Shown: piece after piece, positions 1 through 10,855 of the stretch | How the letters are laid out: every line of letters starts with the position of its first letter | Position numbering within the stretch: the first letter of the stretch is position 1 | DNA from: Viola odorata | Lineage: Eukaryota; Streptophyta; Magnoliopsida; Malpighiales; Violaceae | Assembly: GCA_963691705.1 (NCBI GenBank) | Contig: OY829541.1 | Location: 10,596,564 to 10,660,563, forward strand | Length of the DNA stretch: 64,000 nt | Reading direction: 5' to 3' | Program-made: the position numbers and the translations under genes | Notes under the pieces: generated by a model | The model's database searches: none | The model's input: only the letters and a program-made list of their open reading frames with translations | What the model was told of the DNA's origin: nothing

Positions 1-229
1 TTTGGACTTATTTATAAAGCCATTTTGGAAGATGACTCAGTTGTTGTAGTGAAGAAACTGGACTGTGCAACTGAAAATCCATTGAAAGAATTTGAGAAAC
101 CACTACTCGAAATCTCATTTTACTCTAATTTGCATAAGTGCTTTCGTGTAGATTATTGTCTTGGAATTGTAGAATGCGGTTAATCTGTTGAGCAAAATGC
201 AGCATCCAAACATTGTGAACCAGATCTAG
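1..229 (+). pseudogene. receptor-like protein kinase fragment (truncated pseudogene)
   Basis: The first bases translate as a protein-kinase N-lobe piece: GLIYKAILEDDSVVVVKKL, i.e. the end of the glycine loop and the VAxK-type lysine strand. The frame then runs through about 75 non-kinase bases to a stop. From 173 a different frame resumes with NAVNLLSKMQHPNIVN, the alpha-C/beta-4 part of the same lobe, then a stop at 227. The intervening stretch ends in TAG at 170-172 like an intron acceptor, but I see no GT donor, so it may be an intron with a lost donor. Nothing of the C-lobe follows. The left end is open, so an upstream exon may lie outside the window. Plant receptor-like kinases have this block; the exact subfamily is not decidable from 35 residues. 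Confidence 0.7.
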
Positions 230-892
230 CAAAAAGAACAAGAGGGTGAACGGATCTGGACCAGAGATGATGAGCGGTGATGGATGTTGTAGTGGTGGTT
301 ACATAACACCAATTGTTGGAAGTAGAGAGAATGGCATGCTCGTAAATTTAAAAAGGAGCAAGAGGCAGAATTAGTATAAATAGTATAAAATCAGACTCTT
401 CTTAATCTCTATTCTCTAAACAATATTTATTAAAAGCTGAAGGGAGTATTTTAACTTTAATGACGATAGTGTTTGTCAATTTGCACACATTGTTGGAGTT
501 CCACAATCATTTAATTATCTATACATATTGTTAACCTGAAACAAATAGAGATATTTTGAAGATTTTGATGAAGTCATCTGAGTAGATAGAGATAAGTACC
601 CTAAAAAATTACCATTTGTCATTTTTATAATTCTTCTAATTATAATTATAATTAAACTATTTTTATAATTATAGTAATAAATGGAGGGATTAATTGACCT
701 ACCTTTTCTCCTTACCTATTGCCAAAAAAACGTATTTAAATTTCTAACTTCAACTAAAATATTGATAATTCAAAATTATTGATATTTTTAAATAAACATA
801 AATATATTTAAATTTCTTAATAAAAAACAAAACATGCAAACTTCAACTAAAATATTTTAAAAAATATATATAAAGTTATAGTTCAACTAGTT
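230..892. other. AT-rich intergenic DNA
   Basis: No coding, RNA or clear mobile-element signal. Mostly A/T runs and short direct repeats. Confidence 0.6.
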
Positions 893-900
893 AGTGCATG

Positions 901-1468
901 CAAGGACGGATCTACGTAGGGACAAGGGTGGGCGTACTAAGCCTATTCAACAGCAAAAATAGTTTTTGGGTGATGGGTTTGGGCTTTTGGGCCAATTCGG
1001 TTAGGGAGAGCAGAGCTGTTTTTAAAGCATGAATTTGTATGCCATATATCAGAGGAGGTGCAGGAAGCAGAGGAATAAAAGTAAAAATGGATGCAGAGTC
1101 GATGCATCATCCATCCGACTAAGAGCAGTGTATTGAATTATATAGTTTGGGGTCCAAAATTAAATGCGGAGGTAGGATAATATTTTTTTTATTATATGTA
1201 TGCTCCTGCATAGATTTTTTTTGGGTACATTTTTATATATGTTTACAATTATTATATGTATGTTCATTGTATTAATATTTTTTTTTTAGATATGGACAAA
1301 TGTGATTAAACCATCTACTCAAGCACCATCAATATCGTCAAATGTTGGTCTAAATTGAAAAATATGTTCAATTTTTCGTTCAGCCCGCTTACTTTCCTTT
1401 TAAAATACTCCAAAAAAGAAATTCGGGGCACCCACCCGCCCTGGAAATAATTCCTGGATCCATCCCTG
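901..1468. mobile_element. non-autonomous hAT-type DNA transposon (568 bp)
   Basis: Terminal inverted repeats CAAGGACGGATC and GGATCCATCCCTG are flanked by a perfect 8-bp target duplication agtgcatg (893-900 and 1469-1476), the size hAT transposases make. The right 80 bp (TTTTCGTT..., then AAATTCGGGGC and a C-rich stretch ending in the TIR) match the right end of the element at 32148-33183, so the two are one family. No transposase is encoded. The ends and TSD are seen directly; hAT assignment is inferred from TSD length and TIR form. Confidence 0.8.
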
Positions 1469-1476
1469 AGTGCATG

Positions 1477-2070
1477 ACGTATTTATGACGCAGGTCATAA
1501 ATTCAATCCTTGGTACTGTAATAATAATTAATAATATAACTAATTTTTTTATTAAAACAATATATGGTTGAGTTTAACATATAAGTATCTCTAATCTTGG
1601 AAAATCAAACTAATATAATTATACATAGAAATATACTCACACAGCATCCACTTTCAAAATAAATTAACGGTTTTGTCAGTGCTTAATAAAAAGACGTAAA
1701 AAAAAAGTGGTCTCTTATTTTTTTTATTGCTCTCCATAATAAGAGTGTATATATTAAAATTTCGTGAGCTATATTAAGAATATAAAAATAAAAATAAAAA
1801 CTAGATAACTATCAAAATTTCAATTATATTAGTTACTTCATGATAACAAAAATATATATTAAAACATATACATTGGGTTCATTGATAAAAGTATAAAATT
1901 ATGGCTTTATAAAAGATTTCTTATAACAAGGTGCAATAAATCACAAATAAACGAAATAAGTAAAAAGTTGAATATGAATTTTTTAATGTGGTTTGGCAAG
2001 TCCACGAGCAAAATGATAAGAAGTTTCATAATGATAAAAAAAGAAAATTTACAATCAAAATGGTTAATCG
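1477..2070. other. AT-rich intergenic DNA
   Basis: No gene or recognisable element between the hAT element and the satellite block. Confidence 0.55.
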
Positions 2071-2645
2071 AATTTGACCATTTAGGCGCGAGTTTGACCG
2101 TTTAGGCTCGAGTTTTATCATTTAAGTTCGGGTTTGACCGTTTAGGCTCGGGTTTGACCGTTTATGCTCGAGTTTTATTGTTTACGCTCGAGTTTTATTG
2201 TTTAGGCTCGGGTTTGACCATTTAGGCGTATTTTTTACCATTTAGACCATTTAGACTTATTTTTTACCATTTTGACTTTTTTTTACCGGTTTTGCTCATT
2301 TTTTTACCATTTTCTCATTTTCACCGGTTAGGCTTGTTTTTAAACATTTTGGCTTGTTTTTTTACCGTTTTACTCATTTTTTACCATTTTTGCTCATTTT
2401 CACGATTTCGTCTCATTTTTTACCATTTTTCTCCTTTTTTACCGTTTTTGTTCATTTTTCACCATTTTTGCTCATTTTTTATCGTTTTTTGCTCATTCTT
2501 TACCGTTTAAAATTATTTTTTACCATTTTATCTCGTTTTTACCATTTTGGCTCATTTTTTACTGTTTTGGCTTCTTTTTTATCATTTTGGCTCGATTTTT
2601 ACTGTTTTAGATTTTTTTTACCGTTTTGGCTCATTTTTTACACCG
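2071..2645 (+). repeat. degenerate 20-bp tandem satellite (left array)
   Basis: From 2071 to about 2230 a 20-bp unit of the form GTTTGACCGTTTAGGCTCGG repeats about eight times with point changes. From 2230 it grades into a T-richer version (TTTTTACCGTTTTGGCTCAT) for about 20 more units. The Phe/Leu/Ser-rich reading frames here are translations of the repeat and not genes. Confidence 0.85.
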
Positions 2646-3040
2646 TAAAATAACTCCGTGATAGTGCAAAATAGTTTCATTTTTTCACAAATTATTTTTG
2701 CAATTTCCCAATCACCACCACAAGGCAAGCATGTATAAGTGTTATCCCTCTGCTTGCACCGAATAAAAATATCCTTATACCTTAGAGCATTGTCAAGCAT
2801 CACATAGGTGGAATTCCATCTTGTCGTACAATCAAGCTACAACTCTTTTGAATATGTAACATGCAATTGTCTACATGTTTCTTCAAACTTTTCATCTCTT
2901 TTAGGGGAAGCAGTCCAAAATGCGATACTTTGATGAATCTTTTCAATCCCCTCCTTAATAACCTCTAACCCTTCTCTCACTACTAGATTCAAGATGTGAG
3001 CGCAACACCTCATGTGAATTAAAGAACCAGATAATATCAA
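2640..3040 (-). pseudogene. hAT transposase fragment (RICESLEEPER/zf-BED type)
   Basis: On the minus strand about 130 residues match the central part of plant hAT transposases: HMRCCAHILNLVVREGLEVI, then a helix with SPKRDEKFEE, then L-D-C-T-T-R-W-N-S-T-Y-V-M-L-D-N-A-L and GGDWEIAKIICE. Both pieces are in one frame, separated by a single TAG at about 2835 where the family has a sense codon. The BED zinc finger, the first DDE-type acidic residues and the C-terminal dimerisation region are absent. Both ends stop where the 20-bp satellite begins, so this is a captured or eroded internal fragment that cannot act as a transposase. Confidence 0.8.
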
Positions 3041-3049
3041 AGAGTCAAT

Positions 3050-3170
3050 ATAGTAAAAAATGAGCCAAAATGGTAATAAATGAGACAAATGATGAAAAAT
3101 GAGCTAAAATGGTACAAAATGAGCAAAAATGGTAAAAAAATGAGACAAAATAGTGACAAATGTGCCAATT
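3050..3170 (-). repeat. 20-bp satellite, inverted right array
   Basis: Units such as AAAATGAGCCAAAATGGTA are the reverse complement of the array at 2280-2645. About five units remain. With the left array they form an inverted pair enclosing the transposase fragment. Confidence 0.8.
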
Positions 3171-6100
3171 TTTTACGAATTTTTTTAAAAATAAACACTT
3201 ATAGAAACAAGTTGTTATTGATGTTATTCTTCGGCTAATAAGTTTCATACTATATATTTTACGCATTTAAATCTCTAAATAAATACTACATTGAAATAAA
3301 CGGATTTAAAAATGAAATTCTTACATAAATAAATTTCATGACATAAAATTTACTAAACATTTATCTAATAGAACTCGAACTTTCAGTGTCAACTAAATCA
3401 AAATAAAATAGTTAATAATTATTAATTAATTAAGTAAAGCCTAAATGATAACATAAATTATTTAAGTTTATATATTTATTACAACATTAATTATTTAATA
3501 TTAATTATAAGAATAGTTATGAAATTCTAAATTAATTCAAAATATATTTAAATAATTTTGAATGGTCCATGGCCATGAGTTTTTCATGCTTTGAAGAAAA
3601 AAACCATGAGTGGTCCCCTGAAAAGTATAAAACCCAGTTTTAAAATATTAAAGAAAATAAGAAAAGTGGATATAGAATTACTCATTTTGAGATAAAAATT
3701 ACGTTGTTGTAGTTTTTAATTTATTGTGTTCATTATATAGAGTAAGAAAATTGAATTTGTTTTTAAAAAAAAAAATATGAGAGAGAGAGGAGAAAGAGAG
3801 GCGTAGGGTTGGTTTGGGTTTAATTAGGTACCCATACCCAAACCCAATTAAACCCATATATTTTAGTTTAAATGAGTATATTTTAAAAACTCTCATTTTA
3901 TATAGTGGTTGTGAATTGCTATCTTGTTTTTTTTTTTTAACATTTCCTATACACGAAGAAATTAAAATATTCTTTCATATTCTTTTTTAATTTTTATTTT
4001 TATTCTTCACTTATAGAATTCGGCTCCGTAAGTATTTTGGTCTAATTTTGTCATTATTTCTTAATAGTTTAATTATAATTTTTGTCCTTTTTATTATGTA
4101 CTAATAAATTATAAATTCGTTAATTAAAAGAACCAACTAACATAAGAACGAAAGTACATGCTAATTGCTACCACTAAACATAAATAAAATAATTTTGATT
4201 AATTTGAATGATTAAATACCGAACGTAAGTATTCTCAAAACGCAAATGCCGAACATGATTTAGCTCCTAGAAATTAGGCTTATTATATGTCAACCATCAA
4301 GGGAACAAAAGCACAGGGTCTGGCGAGGTTGCCTTATAACGTCGCTTTTCGTTAGGTAAATCAAAACTTATTGGCACATGTAAGTTGCCCACGGAATAAT
4401 TGTTTAGTACATATCAGATATAAAATTATGAGTTCGATCCCAGATTATCAACCATATCTTGTCTTTTCCCAATTTTGAAAAAACAATACAGACTTCGTTA
4501 GACGGTGGTACACTCACACTACACAGCGCATCCAATTCATAAATGGGAAAGGTGAAATCTGGTAGTGCCTCCCCTTCTACAGTACTCTACCCACGTTTAT
4601 TTATTTACTTCTTCATTTTTCAACTATGGAAAAAAGAAGACTGCTAAAAAAGTTGTAGTATTTATAAGAGTTTAAGGACATTTTATCTGTGTACTTCAAT
4701 GTTTTATTTAGTCATCCTCCTATATTATTTGTGTATTTTATTATTTTCTTTTACTCATATTTATTTTAACTATTCTTTGTCGTGACAGAAAGCATATTAT
4801 GTATGGCCATAAGCCGCGTCAGTATATGTGATGATGTTGCACATGTCATAATATCATTTTACCTTTAAATAATATTGTGACACATATTACAGTCATTATA
4901 TCATATCACGTGGTACATGATGTGGTGACATAAAACTTGATAAGTGATATTTTAACACTAATGTGATATTTTTTTATGTAAAATTGAGTGATATCATCAC
5001 TCGATAATTATAAAAGGTAATTAAAAAAATACATAAATTATGAAGATAATTAAATAAATAAGTATAAATGGATAATTAAAAAATAAAATAAAGGGAGGGA
5101 AAATGTAATTAAATCATCGTGTATAACGTGGAAGGTACATTGATAATTAATTTCTCTCAGTGTTGACCACTCTAAATCAAAGATAATATACAAAATGGAA
5201 GCATTCAAATATGCAGCCTGCTGTCATTTTCAAAAAAGATTCGTTAGATGAACATTCATGATCTTCATTTTCTAGAAATAGATTTATATAATAGAATGAT
5301 GCATTTGTCTTTGATTTGGTTACTTGACGGACTTTTATATAATTTTCAATCCGTTCCATTCCTTTGTTTAAGTTGGTTGTCATACTCGAGTTGAAACTCA
5401 GTAAAGTTTATATTTGATATTAATGTTCTCTTATTTTATTCTAATTTATATACTGTAGCACTCATATTAATCATGAGTAAATAGTCAAATTAGGCGAAAA
5501 ATTACCTAAAATTTCAAAATCTTGTTTAATTTTAGACGACGGATTACATAGCTGATGACGGGATGCATCCTTTCACCCAATTAATTAATTAGAGTATTCA
5601 ATGCTATCATCCATTGGACTCGTGGTCCCACGCCGAAGGTTCTCGCATTATGATATTTTCGACCTCCATTTTCCTTTCAAATTAAGCCGACACCCGATTT
5701 TTCTTGTGATTTGTCTCACATGGCTACATGTTCTCACATGGCTACATGTGGGTGCAACTGTACAAGAGATTTACGCAGGAAAATAGAGATTATTCTACAT
5801 TCTTTTATAATTAAGCATTCTATATTTTCATTTAAAAAACAAAAAATATTATATATATAACGATTATAGCATAACTCGTTGATTATTTTATTGGTGATAA
5901 AATTACACTAATATGGTCTCGATTTTAAATTCAAATTTTACCTCAATAGAAGAAAATAAATAACATTTGTTTTATATTTTATAATTTTCTTGAGTCATAT
6001 AATTTACATATTATGATTAATTTTATAACTCAATCACAAGCTAATTAAATATACATAAAACTACTCATAAAATCATGTACTAACCTCCAAATCAGTAATA

Positions 6101-6252
6101 ACATATGAGAATGCAAAAAAAATTACTGCAAGGACAGTGGCTAGAAACAAATAGTAAGTCTGAACGGATAAATCTCTCTTCCTTTCTGTTTTATTATATA
6201 TTCAATGCATGTGATCAGTTGATTCACGATAAAAGATAATTTATTCACAATA
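3171..6252. other. AT-rich intergenic DNA without recognised genes
   Basis: About 3 kb with no ORF resembling a protein. It holds a GA-rich microsatellite near 3780-3800, a short inverted repeat (GGGTTTAATT ... AATTAAACCC) around 3818-3858, and long A/T runs. A T-arm-like string near 4431-4441 has no tRNA around it. Confidence 0.5.
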
Positions 6253-6260
6253 CATCCAAC

Positions 6261-7473
6261 TAGGGCTGTTCATTCGGTTATTCCGAATTCCGAAATTCTG
6301 AAATTCGGAATTCCGAAATTTGGATTTTTCATCCCGTTCCGAACCCGAATTTCCGAATTCACAATTTTGGAAATTTCGGAATACCCGATTTTTCTGAATT
6401 TTCCGAAATTATGAATTGATAAGTTTAACAAGTGATCTCCCTCTTCAGTAAATTTTGACAACTTCCAGCAATTTTCCAACACCAATTGAATTCAAACCAA
6501 CAACAACAGTTGAATTCAATGCAATTTTCCAGCAACTTCCGTAGACAATACAAACCAACACTAATTGAATTCAAACCAACAACAATTGAATTCAATACAA
6601 TTTCCAGCAACACCAATTGAATAAAATTTCCAGCAACAACAATTTCCAGCAAATTTCCAGCAACAGGGAAGGAGAAGAAAACTAGAAATAAAATTCAATA
6701 CAAACCAACACCAATTGAATAAAATTTCCAGCAACATCAATTTCCAGCAAATTTCCAGCAACAGGGAAGGAGAAGAAAACTAGAAATAAAATTCAATACA
6801 AACCAACACCAATTGAATTCAAACCCGTATCCATATAAATTGCATAGCCACCAACACCAATTGAATACAAACCCGTACCCATACTATACAAATAATGAAT
6901 AACCCATTCAAAGTTATTCCACACCAGATCTGATTGTGGCGGTGGCGTGCCTGACAGTGGCAGATCTAGTTGAGGTTGGTGTGGTTTATGCATGAGAGAG
7001 CAGTGGTAGTGGCATATCTGATTGGCAGTGGCAGATCATGCTCGCAACGGCAGATCTGATTGGCACGAAAAAGGGAGAGAGCGAGGCTGGCTGCGAGAGG
7101 GAGAGAGTAGCGAGGCTACGAAAAAGGAGAAGCAAGAGAATTGATTAGGTGGGTGGTGGTGGAGGAGGAGAGATCGGGAGAAGTTGATTGAAGAAGATTG
7201 ACAGAGATGGAAAAAAGAGGAGCATGAGATCGCGATGAAAGAGGGGAGGAGGTAGGGAAAAGGAAAATAAGTGCTATACATAAAACGACGTCGTTTTATG
7301 TATGAAAAATTCGGGTATTTCGGGTACCCAAATTTTTCAAAACGCATCCCGTTCCGACCCGAAATTTTAATTCGGGTATCTAATTCCGAATTCTGAATTT
7401 CCGAATTCCGAAATTCAAAATTTCGGGTCGGAAAAACCAAAAATTCAAAATTCGGAAGTTTTGAACAGCTCTA
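6261..7473. mobile_element. non-autonomous hAT-type element with TAGGGCTGTTCA ends (1,213 bp)
   Basis: The ends TAGGGCTGTTCA and TGAACAGCTCTA are inverted repeats with one mismatch, flanked by a perfect 8-bp duplication catccaac (6253-6260 and 7474-7481). Subterminal DNA at both sides is a run of degenerate GAATTCCGAAATTCGG-like palindromic words. The interior holds CCAGCAA-rich simple sequence and a 98-bp duplication. No transposase motif is present, so the frames across it are taken as non-coding. Confidence 0.85.
6623..6818. repeat. 98-bp tandem duplication inside the hAT element
   Basis: 6623-6720 and 6721-6818 are almost identical adjacent copies (CCAGCAA-rich stretch, then GGGAAGGAGAAGAAAACTAG). 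It accounts for the repeated peptides seen in this interval. Confidence 0.85.
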
Positions 7474-7481
7474 CATCCAAC

Positions 7482-8179
7482 AATCAATTTTGGTTAAATA
7501 GTCAAAATAGTGGTGGTAATTAAATGGTAAGATACTTGTGCATCTTTAATTAAATTTTTGAATTCGAATCTTAAAAATAGAGAAAACTATACTGAGAGAG
7601 TAACGTTTTTTTAAGGACCCGACAGTACTCAAATGGGAACACCAAATGCAATACTTTTTTTGGGTTAAATCATCCGCCCATCAACCAAATAACATGAGCG
7701 ATGTGATATCTAGTGCATTATATTGGGGTTAGCTCAATCAACAACCAATATGCGCAGCGAAACAATCTTATTCTAGGAAACGATAACCCTAATTGTCAAA
7801 CGAAACACAAAAAAGAGAACACCAAGATTTGTAACATGGAAACCTCAACGGGTAACAAATCATCCACTATATGGTGATCAATGTGTACAATCAAACAAAA
7901 CTCATATCTCAAATATAAGAATTGTATGATATAAACTACTATCACCAATAGTAATAATCAAATAAGAGAAGAATAAGAGAATAGTATCTAAAAAAATACC
8001 CTTAATCACAACTAATGTGAACAGTCAACACCGTTCACCTTGAAGAACTCGATATAAAATTCGACCTGTCAAAAATCTACTAAAATCGAACCAATCATTA
8101 TCCGATGGTAAGCCTAAAACTTAGAACAATCTTGTCTTCTTGCTCGATTTCAATTACTATCACTAAATATCAACCATCA
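7482..8179. other. intergenic spacer, possible retroelement debris
   Basis: No gene. The stretch 7740-8110 has a non-random, moderately GC-richer texture reminiscent of eroded LTR-retroelement DNA, but I find no matching second end or coding motif. Confidence 0.35.
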
Positions 8180-8181
8180 TA

Positions 8182-8417
8182 CTCCCTCCAGTAAAAAATA
8201 AACGTCATTTTAAGTGTTTTCACACATATCAAAGTAATGATTGGTTTGTAGAAATCGAGGCATTTTATAACTGTTGTACCCATGGACTGTTATATTATTT
8301 ACGAAAATACCATCAACTAAAATTGAAGAAGCAAGGATAGCAATAAGGGCAGCGACGACATTTATTTTCGGCCAAAATTAAAACTCTAAAATGACATTTA
8401 TTGTTAGCCAGAGGGAG
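8182..8417. mobile_element. Stowaway-type (Tc1/mariner) MITE, 236 bp
   Basis: Starts CTCCCTCC and ends GGGAG with inverted repeats extending about 38 bp (both sides carry an AATAAACGTCATTTTA-like block), flanked by TA dinucleotides at 8180-8181 and 8418-8419. Terminal sequence, size and TA duplication are the Stowaway signature. It lies about 390 bp upstream of the TATA box of the UGT gene. Confidence 0.88.
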
Positions 8418-8487
8418 TAGCTCCTTCTCGTTGTTGATTTCTTATGTTGTCTTTCAATCTTTCCTTGATTGCATAAATTAATATGAA

Positions 8488-8497
8488 CGCACGTGCG
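8488..8497. promoter_or_regulatory. G-box-like palindrome upstream of the UGT gene
   Basis: CGCACGTGCG contains a CACGTG core, the site bound by plant bZIP/bHLH factors, about 310 bp upstream of the TATA box. Function is inferred from the motif only. Confidence 0.4.
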
Positions 8498-8689
8498 TCA
8501 ATTAATTTGATTACACCTCAATATCAATCACTTCGGCGCACGACTGAACCCCTTTTTCTTCAGGGTTGCCAAACCCTCTTTTCAAGCTTTGGCCGCACCT
8601 TTTTGCTGCATAACCTAAGTCCATATATATATATAATATTGGACCAAAGGTACAAAACCTCATTGCTGTTAATTACAACCGCCTCCACT

Positions 8690-8737
8690 CTTTTCTTTTC
8701 TTTTTCTTTTCATTTTCCTTTTCCTTTTCCTTTTCCC
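8690..8737 (+). promoter_or_regulatory. pyrimidine (CT) tract upstream of TATA box
   Basis: A 48-bp run of CTTTT/CCTTTT repeats. Such Y-tracts are common near plant promoters; this could also be a plain microsatellite. Confidence 0.35.
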
Positions 8738-8805
8738 AACTAATTATATAATTAATTGTGGTAAGAAATAATTGAGATATCACAACACGGTAGCCATAAC
8801 TCATG

Positions 8806-8813
8806 TATAAATA
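8806..8813 (+). promoter_or_regulatory. TATA box of the UGT85A-like gene
   Basis: TATAAATA lies 109 bp upstream of the start codon, followed by a CT-rich leader typical of a plant 5' UTR. Start of transcription would be near 8837-8845. Confidence 0.65.
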
Positions 8814-8921
8814 AGCCATGCTAACTCTATTGCTATGACCATCCCCTCCCTCTCTTCCCTTTAATTATAGTGTGCTCTGCTTCCCGAGCTCTCTCCGGAA
8901 GGAAAAGAAAGAAAAGAAGAG

Positions 8922-10855
8922 ATGGGTTCCTTATCCGCCATGGAAAAGCCTCATGCTGTATGCATTCCTTACCCAGCTCAAGGCCATATAAACCCAATGC
9001 TAAAATTCGCAAAACTTCTTCACTCGAAAGGTTTCCATATCACTTTCGTCAACACAGAGTACAACCACAGGCGTTTCCTGAAATCCAGAGGACCCAATTC
9101 TCTTGATGGCCTTCCGTGTTTTCAGTTCAAAACCATCCCTGATGGCCTCCCTGAGACCGATACCGATGTCACACAAGACATACCTTCCCTCTGCGAATCG
9201 ACCCGAAAAACCTGCCTGGCTCCTTTCAAGAAACTCATCTCACAACTCAATGACACAGCTAATCGTTCGTCTAGTTTTCCACCAGTGAGTTGCATAATCT
9301 CAGATGGAGTCATGAGCTTCACTCTTGACGCAGCACAAGAATTGGATATTCCTGATGTTCTGTTCTGGACAACAAGTGCGTGCGGATTTCTTGCCTATTA
9401 TCATTACACCCAACTTGTTGAGAAGGGTTTTACACCACTCAAAGGTAGATGTATCTTTCTTATTTCTGGTTGCTTCTGGTTTTATTTTTATTTTTTTCCA
9501 AAAATAGAAGTTCGAAAATGGGAAAAAAGTCAATAGATTCAGGCCTTGCAGAAAAAGACATGAAGCACAACACAACAAAAATTTCACACATCCCATTGAG
9601 CAGTTACGTTATAAATACTCTCTCTTTCTTAACTTGTAAGTATTATAAACAACAAATCAAGTCCCCTTCCACATCACACCAGCTCATTTATCACCAACTC
9701 ACTTGTCTTACATTTGAGCATAAGAAAAAAAAAATCATTTTAGAAGAGTAGTATACTTTCGAGTCACGATAGCACTCGAGGTAAAATAACAAAGAAAAAG
9801 AGATTTATTTACATTTTTTTTTTCATAATTGTAGGTTAGAGGATTCAAATTTGTGACGTAACTGTTCTTTTTTTGTAAAAAGTAACTACAAACAACAATG
9901 AATTTTGCTGTGATAAATTGCAGATGAGAGCTATTTAAGCAATGGTTATCTGGATACAGTTATAGACTGGATACCTGGCATGCCGGGGATTCGTCTGAGG
10001 GACATTCCAAGTTTTATCAGAACCACAGATCCGAAAGACAATATGCTCAATTTCTTGTTAAATCAGAGCATAAGAGCTCAAAAGGCATCTGCTATTATAA
10101 TTAACACATATGATGCTTTAGAGAGAGAACCTTTATCTGCGCTTTCTTCAATCATGAAGCCCTCTGTATACTCCGTTGGGCCCCTGAATTTGCTCCAGCA
10201 TCAGGTAACCGATCCTGATCTCAACCTGATAGGATCAAACTTGTGGAGAGAAGAATCCGAATGTCTTGATTGGCTCGACACGAAAGAACCCAATTCCGTA
10301 GTTTATGTCAATTTCGGGAGCATTACAGTGATGACAAGTGACCAACTGATAGAGTTTGCTTGGGGGCTTGCCAATAGTAACCAGACATTTTTGTGGATCA
10401 TTAGGCCCGACATTGTCGCCGGCGATACAGCAATTCTGCCGGAGGAATTCGTGGTGGAAACGAAAGAAAGAAGGCTCATAGCGAGTTGGTGTCCTCAAGA
10501 GAAAGTGCTGAGCCACCCATCAATTGGTGGGTTCTTAACTCACAGCGGATGGAATTCAACAATCGAAAGTATCTGCGGAGGTGTGCCTATGATTTGCTGG
10601 CCTTTTTTCGCAGAGCAGCAGACGAATTGTCGATTCTGTTGCGTGGAGTGGGGGATAGGAATGGAGATAGACAGTGATGTCAAGAGAGACGAGGTTGAGG
10701 GACAAGTGAGGGAGTTAATGGGAAGGGAAAAGGGAAAGGAAATGAGGAAGAAAGCAGAGGAGTTGAGAAACAGAGCAGAAGAAGCGACTACTGGGTCATC
10801 TTACTTGAATTTGGACAAGCTCATTGCAGAGGTGCTTACATTTCCAGGGAAGTAA
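8922..10855 (+). CDS. UDP-glycosyltransferase, UGT85A-like (2 exons)
   Basis: Exons 8922-9444 and 9924-10855 join in frame (phase 1; AAAG^GTAGAT ... TTGCAG^ATGAG) to give 484 aa plus TAA, the usual UGT85 length. The GT-B acceptor half starts with [19 protein letters not shown]; His22 is the predicted catalytic base and Asp128 (ISDG) its likely partner. The donor half carries the 44-residue PSPG box at residues 363-406, starting WCPQEKVL, with THSGWNS inside and ending PFFAEQQ; the final Gln favours UDP-glucose. No signal peptide or membrane segment, so cytosolic. UGT85 enzymes O-glucosylate monoterpenols, iridoids, cyanohydrins or cytokinins; the acceptor cannot be told from sequence. The ATG at 8922 follows a short leader and gives the family N-terminus; a second Met at codon 7 is possible. 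No stop or frameshift, so it is probably functional. Downstream DNA is retrotransposon. Confidence 0.95.
9445..9923 (+). other. intron of the UGT85A-like gene (479 bp)
   Basis: GT...AG intron at the position conserved in UGT85 genes, just before the residues [12 protein letters not shown]. It is AT-rich with in-frame stops; ORFs inside it are not genes. Confidence 0.93.

Noticed and set aside
2292..2653. Phe/Leu-rich ORFs resembling membrane proteins
   Set aside because: Frames through the T-rich 20-bp satellite.
3699..3896. 65-aa minus-strand ORF
   Set aside because: Simple A/T and GA repeats plus a short inverted repeat.
4425..4450. GTTCGATCCC-like T-arm of a tRNA
   Set aside because: No acceptor, D or anticodon stem around it.
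7036..7440. 134-aa minus-strand ORF
   Set aside because: It spans the subterminal simple repeats of a hAT element, with no protein similarity.
9300..9751. ORFs on both strands overlapping the UGT intron
   Set aside because: Explained by the intron and by shadow frames of exon 1.
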